From: Lysobacterales bacterium
GTDB taxonomy: Bacteria; Pseudomonadota; Gammaproteobacteria; Xanthomonadales; SZUA-5
Direction: 5' to 3'
Length of the DNA stretch: 46,801 bases
NCBI GenBank assembly: GCA_022841325.1
Contig: JALHRS010000044.1
Span: 1 to 46,801, forward strand
Below the pieces are notes generated by a model, which saw only the letters and a list, made by a program, of their open reading frames with translations, had not been told where the DNA came from and made no database searches. The position numbers and the translations under genes are program-made. Shown here one piece after another: positions 1-8,490 of the stretch. How positions within the stretch are numbered: the stretch's first letter is position 1; the number at the start of each line of letters is the position of its first letter.

Positions 1-85
1 TGGGCTCGACTGTTTGTGTTCTGACGGGCACTGACGAGAGCAGGCCGCGGACCTTGGCACTGGCCGCCAAACCCGCGCCGAGGCC

Positions 86-110
86 AAAAAAAACCGCGCA
101 CAGCGCGGTT
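86..110 (-). terminator. Intrinsic terminator of the leftward restriction operon
   Basis: Read leftward, an 8-bp stem (AACCGCGC, 103-110 paired with 92-99) with a 3-base loop runs into a tract of Ts (As at 86-91 on the + strand). This is a textbook rho-independent terminator. It lies about 190 bases past the stop of the CxxC protein at 299 and fits the end of the whole leftward operon. I see no gene in 1-298; the small rightward ORF at 113-349 crosses this hairpin and has no coding character. Confidence 0.75.
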
Positions 111-298
111 GTTTGGTGCGCAGGTGGGCACCAAAGAAACGACGTAAGATATTGTGTTGTATAGAAAGCATGACTGCATCATCTCTGATGTACTCACGAA
201 TATACTCTCGCCGCGTTCTTTCGGTCGCTGTCGTGCCGGCGACAGGTAATCATGTCCGTCGTCGCGCGCTCCGAAACGAGTGTTGCGAACAAGTCGAC

Positions 299-775
299 CT
301 ATTGTCGAATCTGCGGGTACCGGGCGACAAGTTCGTCTTGCCAGGATGACTGAGCGCTCGACGCAGCTGCTTGAATCGGTTTCCTGATCCATCGAAGTGT
401 TAGCGAGTCGATCCCGGTGGCGTCGACTGGGAAGAAGGCGGCTCCAGGTTCGCGAAGGTGCCAATCCCCTTGGACGGCCCCACAGTGGCTGCAGTGGTTG
501 GCGTAGTAGGTGGCCTCCGAACTCCTTGTTGCCGCCAACGCAACCAAGGGTGCCTCCTGTAGCCAAGCGTTCTCCGCCTCAGGGCTAATGAACGAAATGA
601 ACCCAAGTAGAGAGGGTTCGGTTGTCTGTTCCCACGGGTCGTCTTCGTCGAAACGCTGCTGGAACTTATCGAGAAGCAACGCTGACACCGAGGTGTTTTG
701 CTGACATTGCCAGCAAATGGCAGAGCCCAGGACGATGCCAAAGTGCTGGGCCATATGACTGATCTGCGGGCTCAT
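299..775 (-). CDS. Small protein with two CxxC pairs, function unknown
   Basis: This is a 158-aa protein when started at the ATG at 775, which has an AGGAG Shine-Dalgarno six bases upstream. The reading frame stays open to 808, but that start has no ribosome site. Two cysteine pairs, C21xxC24 (CWQC) and C95xxC98 (CSHC), probably make one zinc knuckle or ribbon; this is inferred from spacing only. There is no signal peptide or membrane segment. It is the last gene before the terminator at 86-110 and lies about 180 bases below the YgjP-like gene, so it may be an accessory factor of the restriction operon or an unrelated rider. I do not recognise a family. Confidence 0.6.
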   Translation of the reverse strand: MSPQISHMAQHFGIVLGSAICWQCQQNTSVSALLLDKFQQRFDEDDPWEQTTEPSLLGFISFISPEAENAWLQEAPLVALAATRSSEATYYANHCSHCGAVQGDWHLREPGAAFFPVDATGIDSLTLRWIRKPIQAAASSAQSSWQDELVARYPQIRQ

Positions 776-958
776 GGTGGCTCCTGTTGCTCGATTGTCG
801 GCATCCACCGCTCATTCACAATCAACCTGCTGCCGCACCAACCACACGTGCGGCTTAGCGCGGGAGATCAGCTTGGTCGTGTTTGTCGTTAAGACAACAC
901 CGACCAAGAACATCTTGGCGGCGGACTGAATCCATGCGCGTGCTCTGGAAGCCAATAA

Positions 959-1651
959 TCATCTTTCCACCTCAGCCCCACGCGCCGCCAACCAGCTCTT
1001 CCTGAGCTCGTAGTCCGGCATCGCCCGCTCCACGCGCCGCCAGAACTCGGGTGTGTGGTGTGGCTCGTGCAGATGCGCAAGTTCGTGCACGACGACATAT
1101 TCCGCGATGGGTGCTGGGAGCAGGATGGTCTTCCAGTGGAAGTAGAGCCAGGCGCCTTTGCCGCAGGAGCCCCAGCGGTAGCCGAGGTCTTGGACTTTCA
1201 CGCCGGTGGGCTCGACTTCCATCCGGGCTTGGTACTCGTTGACCTTGCGCGTGAGCCAGGGGCGGGCGTGCTCGCAGTACCAGCGCACCATGTGGGCGTG
1301 GCCTTCGCGCGCCAAAGCCCTGGGCATGATGAAACGCCCCGACTGCAGCCTCACGGCAGCGTCGGCCTCTGGCACGAGTTTCAGACGATAGCTGCGGCCG
1401 AGGTACACGAATCCCTCGCCGTCGACGTACTCCTTGGTTCTGGTGTGCCGCCCCAGCGCATCTTTCTTGGCCAACTGCTTGTAGACCCACATACGCTTGC
1501 GGTGCACGAAGTCGCGCAGCATGGCGACCGACGCCTCGGGTGGCGCCGACAGGATCAATTCGCCGCCGCGATCGACCGTGATCTCCAGCGCGCGTCGAGC
1601 GCTACTGCGGCGCAGTTCGAACTTGAGGTCGTTGACGGTCAGGGTACTCAT
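959..1651 (-). CDS. YgjP-like (DUF45/M48-type) zinc metallopeptidase
   Basis: The 230-aa protein has the YgjP/SprT-like layout: an N-terminal beta-rich part, then GYRWGSC (158-163), a conserved feature of this family, then the zinc site HELAH (189-193) with a third histidine at 198-199 before TPEFW. It is a predicted soluble metal-dependent peptidase. Its ATG overlaps the hsdR stop by four bases (1648-1651), so the two are probably translationally coupled. Genes of this family often sit next to hsdR in type I restriction operons. A role in controlling subunit turnover is only a guess. Length matches the family (about 230 aa). Confidence 0.88.
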   Translation of the reverse strand: MSTLTVNDLKFELRRSSARRALEITVDRGGELILSAPPEASVAMLRDFVHRKRMWVYKQLAKKDALGRHTRTKEYVDGEGFVYLGRSYRLKLVPEADAAVRLQSGRFIMPRALAREGHAHMVRWYCEHARPWLTRKVNEYQARMEVEPTGVKVQDLGYRWGSCGKGAWLYFHWKTILLPAPIAEYVVVHELAHLHEPHHTPEFWRRVERAMPDYELRKSWLAARGAEVER

Positions 1652-4600
1652 AGCTTCATGAGTCGTTCGTGGTTAGCTCGCGCCAGTTCCATCAACTTGT
1701 CGACCAGCGCCTCGATCTGCGGCGTCGGCAGCAGGCGCGAGTGCATCAATATCGCGAAGATTCGCGACCCCAGGGCATCTTGCGCCGGCAGTCGGTTCGG
1801 CCGCCAGAAGTTCGGCACCAATTCCGCCACGATGGTCTCGACGACCTCCACGGCAAGGTCGACCAAGCGCTTGCGCTCGGCGTCACTCAGCGCACGATCA
1901 CCCACGGCCGCGTCGACGATCAGCCGCAGGAACGGCCCATAGTGTTCGGGCAGATCTGGCATGTCCGGGTCAGGGGGCGGGTGCCCGCCTCGGATTTCAT
2001 CAACCAGCCCCTGCAGCGCCTTGGTCAGCTCTTCCCACTGCTCGCCCAGCTTCGTAAGCAACTCGCGCAAGCGCTCGCTCAACTTGCGATAGGCCACCGG
2101 ATCTTGATCCAGGTGCTGGCGAATATGCGCTCGGATAGCGTGTTCCATCTCCGATGCCTTGGCGCGATCGTTGGGCTCGCGCGCCAGCTTGGTGCCGAAA
2201 TCAGCATCGGTGAGCGATACCGGCGGAATCTTCGGGTCGACGCCCATCGATACCACGTGATCGTCGATCAGCTTGCGCACCTTGGCGCCGATGTCCTTGC
2301 CCAACACCGGCGTGTCGCGGTAGCGGTTGCGGGCGCGGGCGTAGATGAAGGCCAGCCGCTTCGCGTCGGGTGCAAACGGCAGGCCCTCGGGCCTCGGCAG
2401 CACCACATCCAGCATGTCGAGGAACTGCTTGAGCTTCACGGCGAACTCGGCGCGCAGGCGCTCATTGCTGAGCAGCTCGACGCACGCCTCGTGATCAGCC
2501 AGGTCATCAATGCCACGGCTGAGAAACAGATCTATCACCCGCGCATGCCGATCGCGCAGCACCGGCACCTCGTCCTTCAGGCTCTGTAGCGCGCCGTCGA
2601 TGTCCTCGTCGGCATAGATCTTCAATGCCTCTTTCAGGTGATGCGCCAGGCCAAAATAGTCGACGACGATGCCGAACTTCTTGCCGTTGCCGGTGCGGTT
2701 CACGCGGGCGATGGTCTGCAGCAGCTCAGCCTCACGAATGGGCCGGTCCAGGTACATCACGCCCTCAATCGGCGCGTCGAATCCAGTCAGCAGCATCGAT
2801 TTGACGATCAGGAATGCCAGCGGGTCGGTCTTGGCCGGGTCCGCATGGATCAGTGGCTTCTTGAAGCGCTTGATGCGCAGTTCCTGCGCGGCGCCATCGG
2901 TCCACTGCTTCCAGGCGGGGTCGTCGTTGTTGCTTCCGGAGATGATCGGCACGAATTCGATTCGTGCCAGCAGCTCGCGATAGCGCCAGGCCTGCACCTG
3001 CGCCTGCACGGCCGGCGCGCGCCGGCACAGGGTTTCATCGTCCATGGTCTTGTCGTTGGTGCTGAGCGCGTTCGCCTGTGCCAGCAGCTCGTCGCGCGCG
3101 CCGACAAAGGCGTCCAGGTAACGCACCACGGCCAATCGGCTGTAGGCGACCACCTGCGCCTTGAAACCATTCGGAAGAATGTTGGTGACGTAGTGGCGCA
3201 GCATGTCGCGCGCCTTGTCGCGGATCATGTCTGGTGCCTCGAAGATCTGGCCCTTGGTGGCGTACTTCTTCTTGATCGCCTCCAGTTCCTCGGGTGTGTG
3301 CTCGCGGAACAGATCCTCGAACAGATCGTCCAGACTGGCGCCGTCCTTCACTGCACCATGCGCGGTGCGACCCTCATAGAGAATCGGCACGATGGCGCCA
3401 TCGGCTTCGGCTTCGCGGATCGTGTAGCGATCGATGAACTCGCCAAAGATCTCGTGCGTGCGCTTCTTGTCGCCCATCAGAATCGGCGTGCCGGTGAAGC
3501 CGATCCGCGCGCAGTTGGGCAGCCCAACCTGCAGCGCAGCTTGAAGGTCGCCGGCCTGGCTGCGGTGCGCCTCGTCAACCAGCACCAGGATGCTGTCATC
3601 GTCATTGAGTATGTCGGCAGCATCCCGAATGTCGACGCGGGTCGGCAGGTCGGCCTGGGTCAGACCAGGCTCGCCAGATGCGTCGCCACGCTGTTTCTGG
3701 ATCATCCCGAACACCAGGCCCGGCCCCTTGCGACTGAGCAAGCTACGCAGTGCGTAAGTGGACGTTGCGAGCTCCACAGACTCGCCGGTCAGCGCAGCCG
3801 TGCCCGAAAGCTGGATCTCCAGATCGGTGCGATCGGTGACCACCACCACCTTGAACCGGCGCAACTGCGGATCCGTGCGCAGCTTTCGGATCAGAAACAC
3901 CATGGTCAGGCTCTTGCCGGACCCTTGCGTATGCCAGACGATGCCGCCGCGACGGTCGTGCTCGCCGTCCTCCAATCGCGTCTTGCCGTTGCGCAGGCGG
4001 TCGATGGCGCGACAGACGGCGCGGAATTGCTGGTAGCGGCAAACGGATTTCACTGTCTGGCCATCGACCGTCATGAACAGCGTGAAGTGCCGAACGACGT
4101 CGAGCAGGTTCGTCGGCGTCAGCAAGCCAGCAATCAGCCGTTCCTGCTCGGACAACTGATCCTTGCCAAGTGCCGACGCCACCTCGCCCTCGGTGCCGTG
4201 GCCATCAGGGCCGATCACGGTCTTCCAGGCACCGAAGTGTCGGAATTCCGCGCCAATCGTTCCGACGCGCGCCTCGTCGAAACTGCTGACGATCAGCAGC
4301 TGGTTGCTGTGGAACAGCGGCTCATTGCCCTCGTTGTCGTCGACCTCTCCATTGGCGCGGCGCTGGTTGCTGTAGCGGCGCAACTGATCCACAGCGTCAG
4401 CCAGCGGCTCGGGCACATTGGGGCTCTTGCACTCAACCACAACCAGCGGGATGCCATTCACCAGCAACACCAGGTCAGGCACGATGAAGGCCTTGCCGCG
4501 GTTGTACCCCGGCGGACAGTCCACGCGAAACTGATTCACCACCGTGAACTCGTTGCGCTCCGGGTGCTGCCAGTCGATGTAGTGGATGGTCTGGCCGCGG

Positions 4601-4980
4601 CCGCCATCCCAGCCGGGCAGGCCTTCGACGGTGAGCCCGCCAAGCAGTAGTTCGGTGGCAACGCGATTGGCTTCAATGAGCCGATGCGCCGGGATGCGCG
4701 TAACCGCGCCCACGGCCTGGGACAGGCGCTCGTCATCAAGCCATGGCGCGCCATCGCGGGTGTTCAGAGCGCGCAGGTGGCGGCGAAGGGCGCCTTCCTG
4801 GATGACTTCAGTGAAGCTCGTGCGGCCGGTCAGGGCAGGGGAATCAAGATCGCCTTCGAGATAGCGCCAGCCCATCGAGACGAGTTGATCGATGAACGGC
4901 TGCTCCACAATTGTCGCTTCAGGATTCAATTGACTTTGCTCGCTCTTCGGACCGTGGCGATTGTCAGCGACACACTGCAA
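1648..4980 (-). CDS. hsdR: Type I restriction endonuclease subunit R
   Basis: This is the motor and nuclease subunit of a type I restriction complex. It cuts unmethylated DNA after ATP-driven translocation and needs the HsdM-HsdS protein encoded at 13682-16747. The protein is about 1110 aa. The N-terminal PD-(D/E)xK nuclease shows PD at 168-169 and ECK at 183-185. The SF2 motor has Walker A GSGKS (353-357), DEAH (469-472) and a motif VI-like RVNRTG segment. The frame begins at a TTG two bases after the stop of the MBL gene, with no clear ribosome site, so translation may depend on coupling; a GTG at 4908 is the alternative. The C-terminal 250 residues are helical, as expected for binding the methylase. 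No frameshift is seen. Confidence 0.95.
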   Translation of the reverse strand: MQCVADNRHGPKSEQSQLNPEATIVEQPFIDQLVSMGWRYLEGDLDSPALTGRTSFTEVIQEGALRRHLRALNTRDGAPWLDDERLSQAVGAVTRIPAHRLIEANRVATELLLGGLTVEGLPGWDGGRGQTIHYIDWQHPERNEFTVVNQFRVDCPPGYNRGKAFIVPDLVLLVNGIPLVVVECKSPNVPEPLADAVDQLRRYSNQRRANGEVDDNEGNEPLFHSNQLLIVSSFDEARVGTIGAEFRHFGAWKTVIGPDGHGTEGEVASALGKDQLSEQERLIAGLLTPTNLLDVVRHFTLFMTVDGQTVKSVCRYQQFRAVCRAIDRLRNGKTRLEDGEHDRRGGIVWHTQGSGKSLTMVFLIRKLRTDPQLRRFKVVVVTDRTDLEIQLSGTAALTGESVELATSTYALRSLLSRKGPGLVFGMIQKQRGDASGEPGLTQADLPTRVDIRDAADILNDDDSILVLVDEAHRSQAGDLQAALQVGLPNCARIGFTGTPILMGDKKRTHEIFGEFIDRYTIREAEADGAIVPILYEGRTAHGAVKDGASLDDLFEDLFREHTPEELEAIKKKYATKGQIFEAPDMIRDKARDMLRHYVTNILPNGFKAQVVAYSRLAVVRYLDAFVGARDELLAQANALSTNDKTMDDETLCRRAPAVQAQVQAWRYRELLARIEFVPIISGSNNDDPAWKQWTDGAAQELRIKRFKKPLIHADPAKTDPLAFLIVKSMLLTGFDAPIEGVMYLDRPIREAELLQTIARVNRTGNGKKFGIVVDYFGLAHHLKEALKIYADEDIDGALQSLKDEVPVLRDRHARVIDLFLSRGIDDLADHEACVELLSNERLRAEFAVKLKQFLDMLDVVLPRPEGLPFAPDAKRLAFIYARARNRYRDTPVLGKDIGAKVRKLIDDHVVSMGVDPKIPPVSLTDADFGTKLAREPNDRAKASEMEHAIRAHIRQHLDQDPVAYRKLSERLRELLTKLGEQWEELTKALQGLVDEIRGGHPPPDPDMPDLPEHYGPFLRLIVDAAVGDRALSDAERKRLVDLAVEVVETIVAELVPNFWRPNRLPAQDALGSRIFAILMHSRLLPTPQIEALVDKLMELARANHERLMKL

Positions 4981-4982
4981 GA

Positions 4983-6083
4983 CTACAGGCGCAGCACGAT
5001 TCCCGCGGTGCCTCGCGCCGGGTAGCGAGTGCGATAGCGCGCGCCGGGAATGAGGGAATCGGCCTCGTACAATTCCGAGAACTCGCTGCGATAGTTGAAC
5101 CAGAGCGTCGGTATGCGATCGGCGCCTTCGATCACGGCCACGACCGCTTCTCGATTTGGGTGGTCGTGTATGGCGCCGCTGCTGCTGAACAAGAAATGTT
5201 CGGCGTCCACGAGGTTCAGGAATTCGGCAGTGATATTGTTCTTGCTGCCGTGATGCGACATCTTGACCGCGTCAACTCGCAGGCGCGCCTGGCCAACGGG
5301 CAATAGTCGGCGTATCGATCGGCAAACCACATCCATGTGTGCGTCGGCCAGAAAAAGGCAGCTCTTGCCTGAAAATTCCGCGAGGAAGGCAATGCTGCTG
5401 CCATTGGCATCGGAAGGATCGTGGCCTTTCAGCTGGGCTTGCAACTTTGCTGTCAGATCGTCGCCGCCGAGCGTCAGTTCCTCACCTGGGTGGAACTTCT
5501 GCACCGTTGCCAACTGCGCCCATGCTTGGTCCAAGTCCCCCGGTGAGATCTCCCATTTCGCTACGTCCTTCTCCCAGCGGTCGCCCATTTTCTTTAGTTT
5601 GCCGCTGTCAGGCGAGAGCAACGTCAGAACCATTCCGCCGGCCAATGGGATGCGCGGGAGCGGCCCTGCATCGGGAACGACAACCGCAGATCGATCAAAC
5701 GCCTTGTTCCATTCGGCGAAGGCCCGTTGGTGAATCAATGCACTTAGGAATTCACCCTCTCGGCCGCCGAGCAGTTCCTGGCCACCCATGTGGCGATAAC
5801 CGTTGAACCAGATGTCTTTGGGTTCAATTGGCCACCGGTTTCGTGGCGTGGCTAGCAGCCTCACGATCCCTTCTATGTGATCGGTATCTACATGTGAAAC
5901 AACCAACAGCTCGACGCGCTGGTCGCCGTCTGGCAATCGCGTTAAGCACTCAGAGAGAAACTCGTATCCGGTCAGCGGCCCCCCGTCGATCAACATTCGC
6001 CGTGTTCGTGCCCCGTCACTGTATTCGACCCACAGCGCGTCGCCCTGGGCTGCTGGCAGCATTTCTATGTTGAAGCTGGTCAT
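4983..6083 (-). CDS. MBL-fold metallo-hydrolase, ComEC/Rec2-like
   Basis: The 366-aa soluble protein has the metallo-beta-lactamase fold motifs in order: LIDGG (31-35), the metal site SHVDTDH (63-69, the HxDxDH variant seen in ComEC-type domains), NGSSIAFL, FLADAH, then SHHGSKNN and DHPN. All metal ligands look intact. It has no membrane segments, so it is a stand-alone cytosolic hydrolase and not a DNA-uptake channel. A strong GGAAGG site precedes the ATG. It sits 15 bases after the CHAT gene and 2 bases before hsdR. Related stand-alone domains occur with protease effectors in conflict systems. The substrate (nucleotide, nucleic acid or phosphoester) is unknown. Confidence 0.85.
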   Translation of the reverse strand: MTSFNIEMLPAAQGDALWVEYSDGARTRRMLIDGGPLTGYEFLSECLTRLPDGDQRVELLVVSHVDTDHIEGIVRLLATPRNRWPIEPKDIWFNGYRHMGGQELLGGREGEFLSALIHQRAFAEWNKAFDRSAVVVPDAGPLPRIPLAGGMVLTLLSPDSGKLKKMGDRWEKDVAKWEISPGDLDQAWAQLATVQKFHPGEELTLGGDDLTAKLQAQLKGHDPSDANGSSIAFLAEFSGKSCLFLADAHMDVVCRSIRRLLPVGQARLRVDAVKMSHHGSKNNITAEFLNLVDAEHFLFSSSGAIHDHPNREAVVAVIEGADRIPTLWFNYRSEFSELYEADSLIPGARYRTRYPARGTAGIVLRL

Positions 6084-6098
6084 GGGAGATTCCTTCCT

Positions 6099-8465
6099 TC
6101 AGTGAACAAGTCGCCAGTCGGCATCGCCGTAGGCCACCAGGCACATGGGCATGAACAAGCCTTCCAGTAGCGCACGCCGTTTGATGTTGCGGAGTGCCTC
6201 ACCCAGTCGAACAGCTTGTTCCGAGTCGCGGTAGAGCTCGTCAGCGAGCAGGCTCGCCACGCGAGCGGCATGGCCGCCGAAGACTGTCGCGATAGTGCCA
6301 AGCACCACCGCAGCGCCGTGTTGTCGGAAGACTTGCAGGTACTCGCCATAGCTGTGTGCTGTTCCGGTATCGCACCCGATCAAAGCCACGAGCGGAGGCA
6401 GACCGTTAGTGCTCGCTCGGACATGCCTTAGGCGAATATCGAGCGCTTCTCTCGCCACTCCGCCGATTTCCAGCGAAATGCTTGCGGCTAGGCCATCAGT
6501 GTGTGGCATGGACAAAATGAAGGTCGGCTGGCTGGTGCTCACTACCTTCTCCCAGGCCGTCCAATCAGGCGCTGGTCGCGCGTGTTTTCCAGCATGGGAG
6601 TTGATCCTCGCGACCACTTGTTCAAAGTCGGCTTGCTGAACGCGCTTACTTGCGGCGACGAGAACCTCAGTACCGATAGTCAGCTCCGAAGACTCTCGTC
6701 CTGGCTCAGATTGCAGCAGAAACTCTCGGCCGGTTGTAGCTAGGTCCGCTCTCAGCTGATGGCGTTCGATGACCTTGCGCATTCCCCAAAATCCCATGGG
6801 GCACACGACAAACTCGTCGCCTCCACGACAGGTTCCCGGACACGCGCCGTCTGTCAGCGCCTTGCGCCAGTGCGCGCAGGGCTTCGCCGCTCGGGCGGGG
6901 ACTTCGTAATCGTAGATAAACTCAAACGGGACAGGTTCATGGTCGTTCCTCGTACTGATGATCTGTATGTACTCGTGCTCTGCAATCTCAGGCCGGTTGT
7001 GTGGATTTCGCAGCTGCTCGATGACCAACAACCGCTGAAGTACTGCGCCCTGCCGAGCCAGATCGACCATCAGCTCTCGTCCTAATTCACCGTCCAGACC
7101 GTCCGCGTAGTCAGCAACCAGTTTGGCTACTTTTGACAGACTGTGGTTCAGAGTCTCTACTGTTTTCAGGGCGCCGCTGATGTCTGCGATCCATGCATGA
7201 TCGTCGGCTAGGGCGACCGCGCGGGGTTGGCCGTTGGATGCATGGTTAGTGACGAACGAGAGATCAAAGGGTCGGCGTTGGTCCAGATCGCCAATCCGTC
7301 TCCGGACGGGCAACAGTTCCGTCAACTTTGGCTCGGCGTCAGCCGCTACAGGCTCTTCTTCGTTGCCCCTGACACCGGCAAGAAATCGCGCAGTCTGCAG
7401 TACGCGACCCCGGTGAGTGACAGTTATGCGAGCATCGAACGTACCAGTTGTTCTCGGCACAAACGTAAATGTCGTCGCTTCGCTAGGCCCGTCGGCAGGA
7501 AGTTCAATATCCGCATGCAGTGGCATTTCCAACTGGTCTGGTTCGGTGAACCAGACTCTCAATGTCCAGCTCTCCGCGAAGAGCAGTTTTTCGTCCGGAA
7601 ACGCTTGGGCTAGGCCTTGCCAATTCGGACTGCTTGGGCCAATGCGCATTCGAACTTTGGTTCTCGTTCCCAATACAAATCCGTCAACAGCGTCCCGATA
7701 CTCGCCACCGATCCAGCGAGTCGAATGTTGCTGCAGATGACGTTGAGCGCGCGATTTCTCCACCGAGCGCCGGACTGGCGCGACGGCTATCGCCTCGGAT
7801 ATTTCCGCGAGATCTGACGCGCTCTTTCCCTCACCCCCGAAATCGAGTCTGGACAGGTTGATGCCAATGCGTCGACGATCGAATCCGAATACCGACCCGG
7901 GGTCCCGGACGCGCATGACCTCTCTAGCCCTGAATGGAAGACCTTCTGTTCCAAGTCTAGATAATTCGATGGAATTCCGATTGATGCGTCTGGCTACATC
8001 GAGCAACTGAAACTCCGCTGTCTCGGGCCTTCGCCAGACCATGGCCAAGCCGCTACTGGCTAGGGCTTCGCCAAGAGTGTTGTTGTGCGAGAGCTGGATT
8101 ACGATTTCGTTTAGCACATCGCCCAGGCCATCAGGATTCTTGTGCGGCGGGAGAAAGGTCGACACATCGACGTCGCAGCGCTTCATCGCCTCGACCAATC
8201 CAACGCCCGGTCTCAACGGATCCTGCGGCTCGTTGCCGATCATCAGTACGCGCGCTTTGCGCCGGAATCGGTCTTGGCGTAGCTGGTCGATCAAGTCCAA
8301 TGCCGTTCCCGAAAATACGAATAGGTCACACCGGGGTTGGTCCCTCGTCAGTTCGTATGCTTTGCTCAAATGGCTGCTGGGCCATCGGCCGCGTGCCTTC
8401 TCGACGGCGTTCCAAGCGATCTCGTCACCTGGCATGGTTCCAAATCTCAGAGGCCATTGAAACAT
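6099..8465 (-). CDS. CHAT-domain (caspase-like) protease with N-terminal extension
   Basis: This is a 788-aa protein. The last 300 residues form a CHAT domain, a clan CD cysteine peptidase: the catalytic His lies in SMPHTDG (H655) and the Cys in LIGCDTG (C698), followed by the typical GAxxVLGT strand and a LGEALRNIKR helix. The middle (about 270-390) looks like a beta-sandwich. The N-terminal 140 residues contain VLMIGNEPQDP and a NTLGEALAS helix that resemble the end of another CHAT fold without its catalytic pair, so it may carry a degenerate second copy. An AAGGAA site precedes the ATG. It lies 25 bases downstream of the patatin gene and 15 upstream of the MBL gene. It is probably a proteolytic effector or activator; the target is unknown. 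Confidence 0.82.
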   Translation of the reverse strand: MFQWPLRFGTMPGDEIAWNAVEKARGRWPSSHLSKAYELTRDQPRCDLFVFSGTALDLIDQLRQDRFRRKARVLMIGNEPQDPLRPGVGLVEAMKRCDVDVSTFLPPHKNPDGLGDVLNEIVIQLSHNNTLGEALASSGLAMVWRRPETAEFQLLDVARRINRNSIELSRLGTEGLPFRAREVMRVRDPGSVFGFDRRRIGINLSRLDFGGEGKSASDLAEISEAIAVAPVRRSVEKSRAQRHLQQHSTRWIGGEYRDAVDGFVLGTRTKVRMRIGPSSPNWQGLAQAFPDEKLLFAESWTLRVWFTEPDQLEMPLHADIELPADGPSEATTFTFVPRTTGTFDARITVTHRGRVLQTARFLAGVRGNEEEPVAADAEPKLTELLPVRRRIGDLDQRRPFDLSFVTNHASNGQPRAVALADDHAWIADISGALKTVETLNHSLSKVAKLVADYADGLDGELGRELMVDLARQGAVLQRLLVIEQLRNPHNRPEIAEHEYIQIISTRNDHEPVPFEFIYDYEVPARAAKPCAHWRKALTDGACPGTCRGGDEFVVCPMGFWGMRKVIERHQLRADLATTGREFLLQSEPGRESSELTIGTEVLVAASKRVQQADFEQVVARINSHAGKHARPAPDWTAWEKVVSTSQPTFILSMPHTDGLAASISLEIGGVAREALDIRLRHVRASTNGLPPLVALIGCDTGTAHSYGEYLQVFRQHGAAVVLGTIATVFGGHAARVASLLADELYRDSEQAVRLGEALRNIKRRALLEGLFMPMCLVAYGDADWRLVH

Positions 8466-8490
8466 GATCGGTTCCTTCTGTTGTCGGCGG

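Noticed and set aside
2638..4650. 670-aa rightward frame antisense to hsdR
   Set aside because: It is the mirror frame of a well-supported gene, rich in His/Gln/Arg/Ala as GC-rich shadows are, with no ribosome site or domain.
4983..6083. MBL protein as a DNA-uptake ComEC
   Set aside because: It lacks the membrane channel domain and is much too short; only the hydrolase domain is present.
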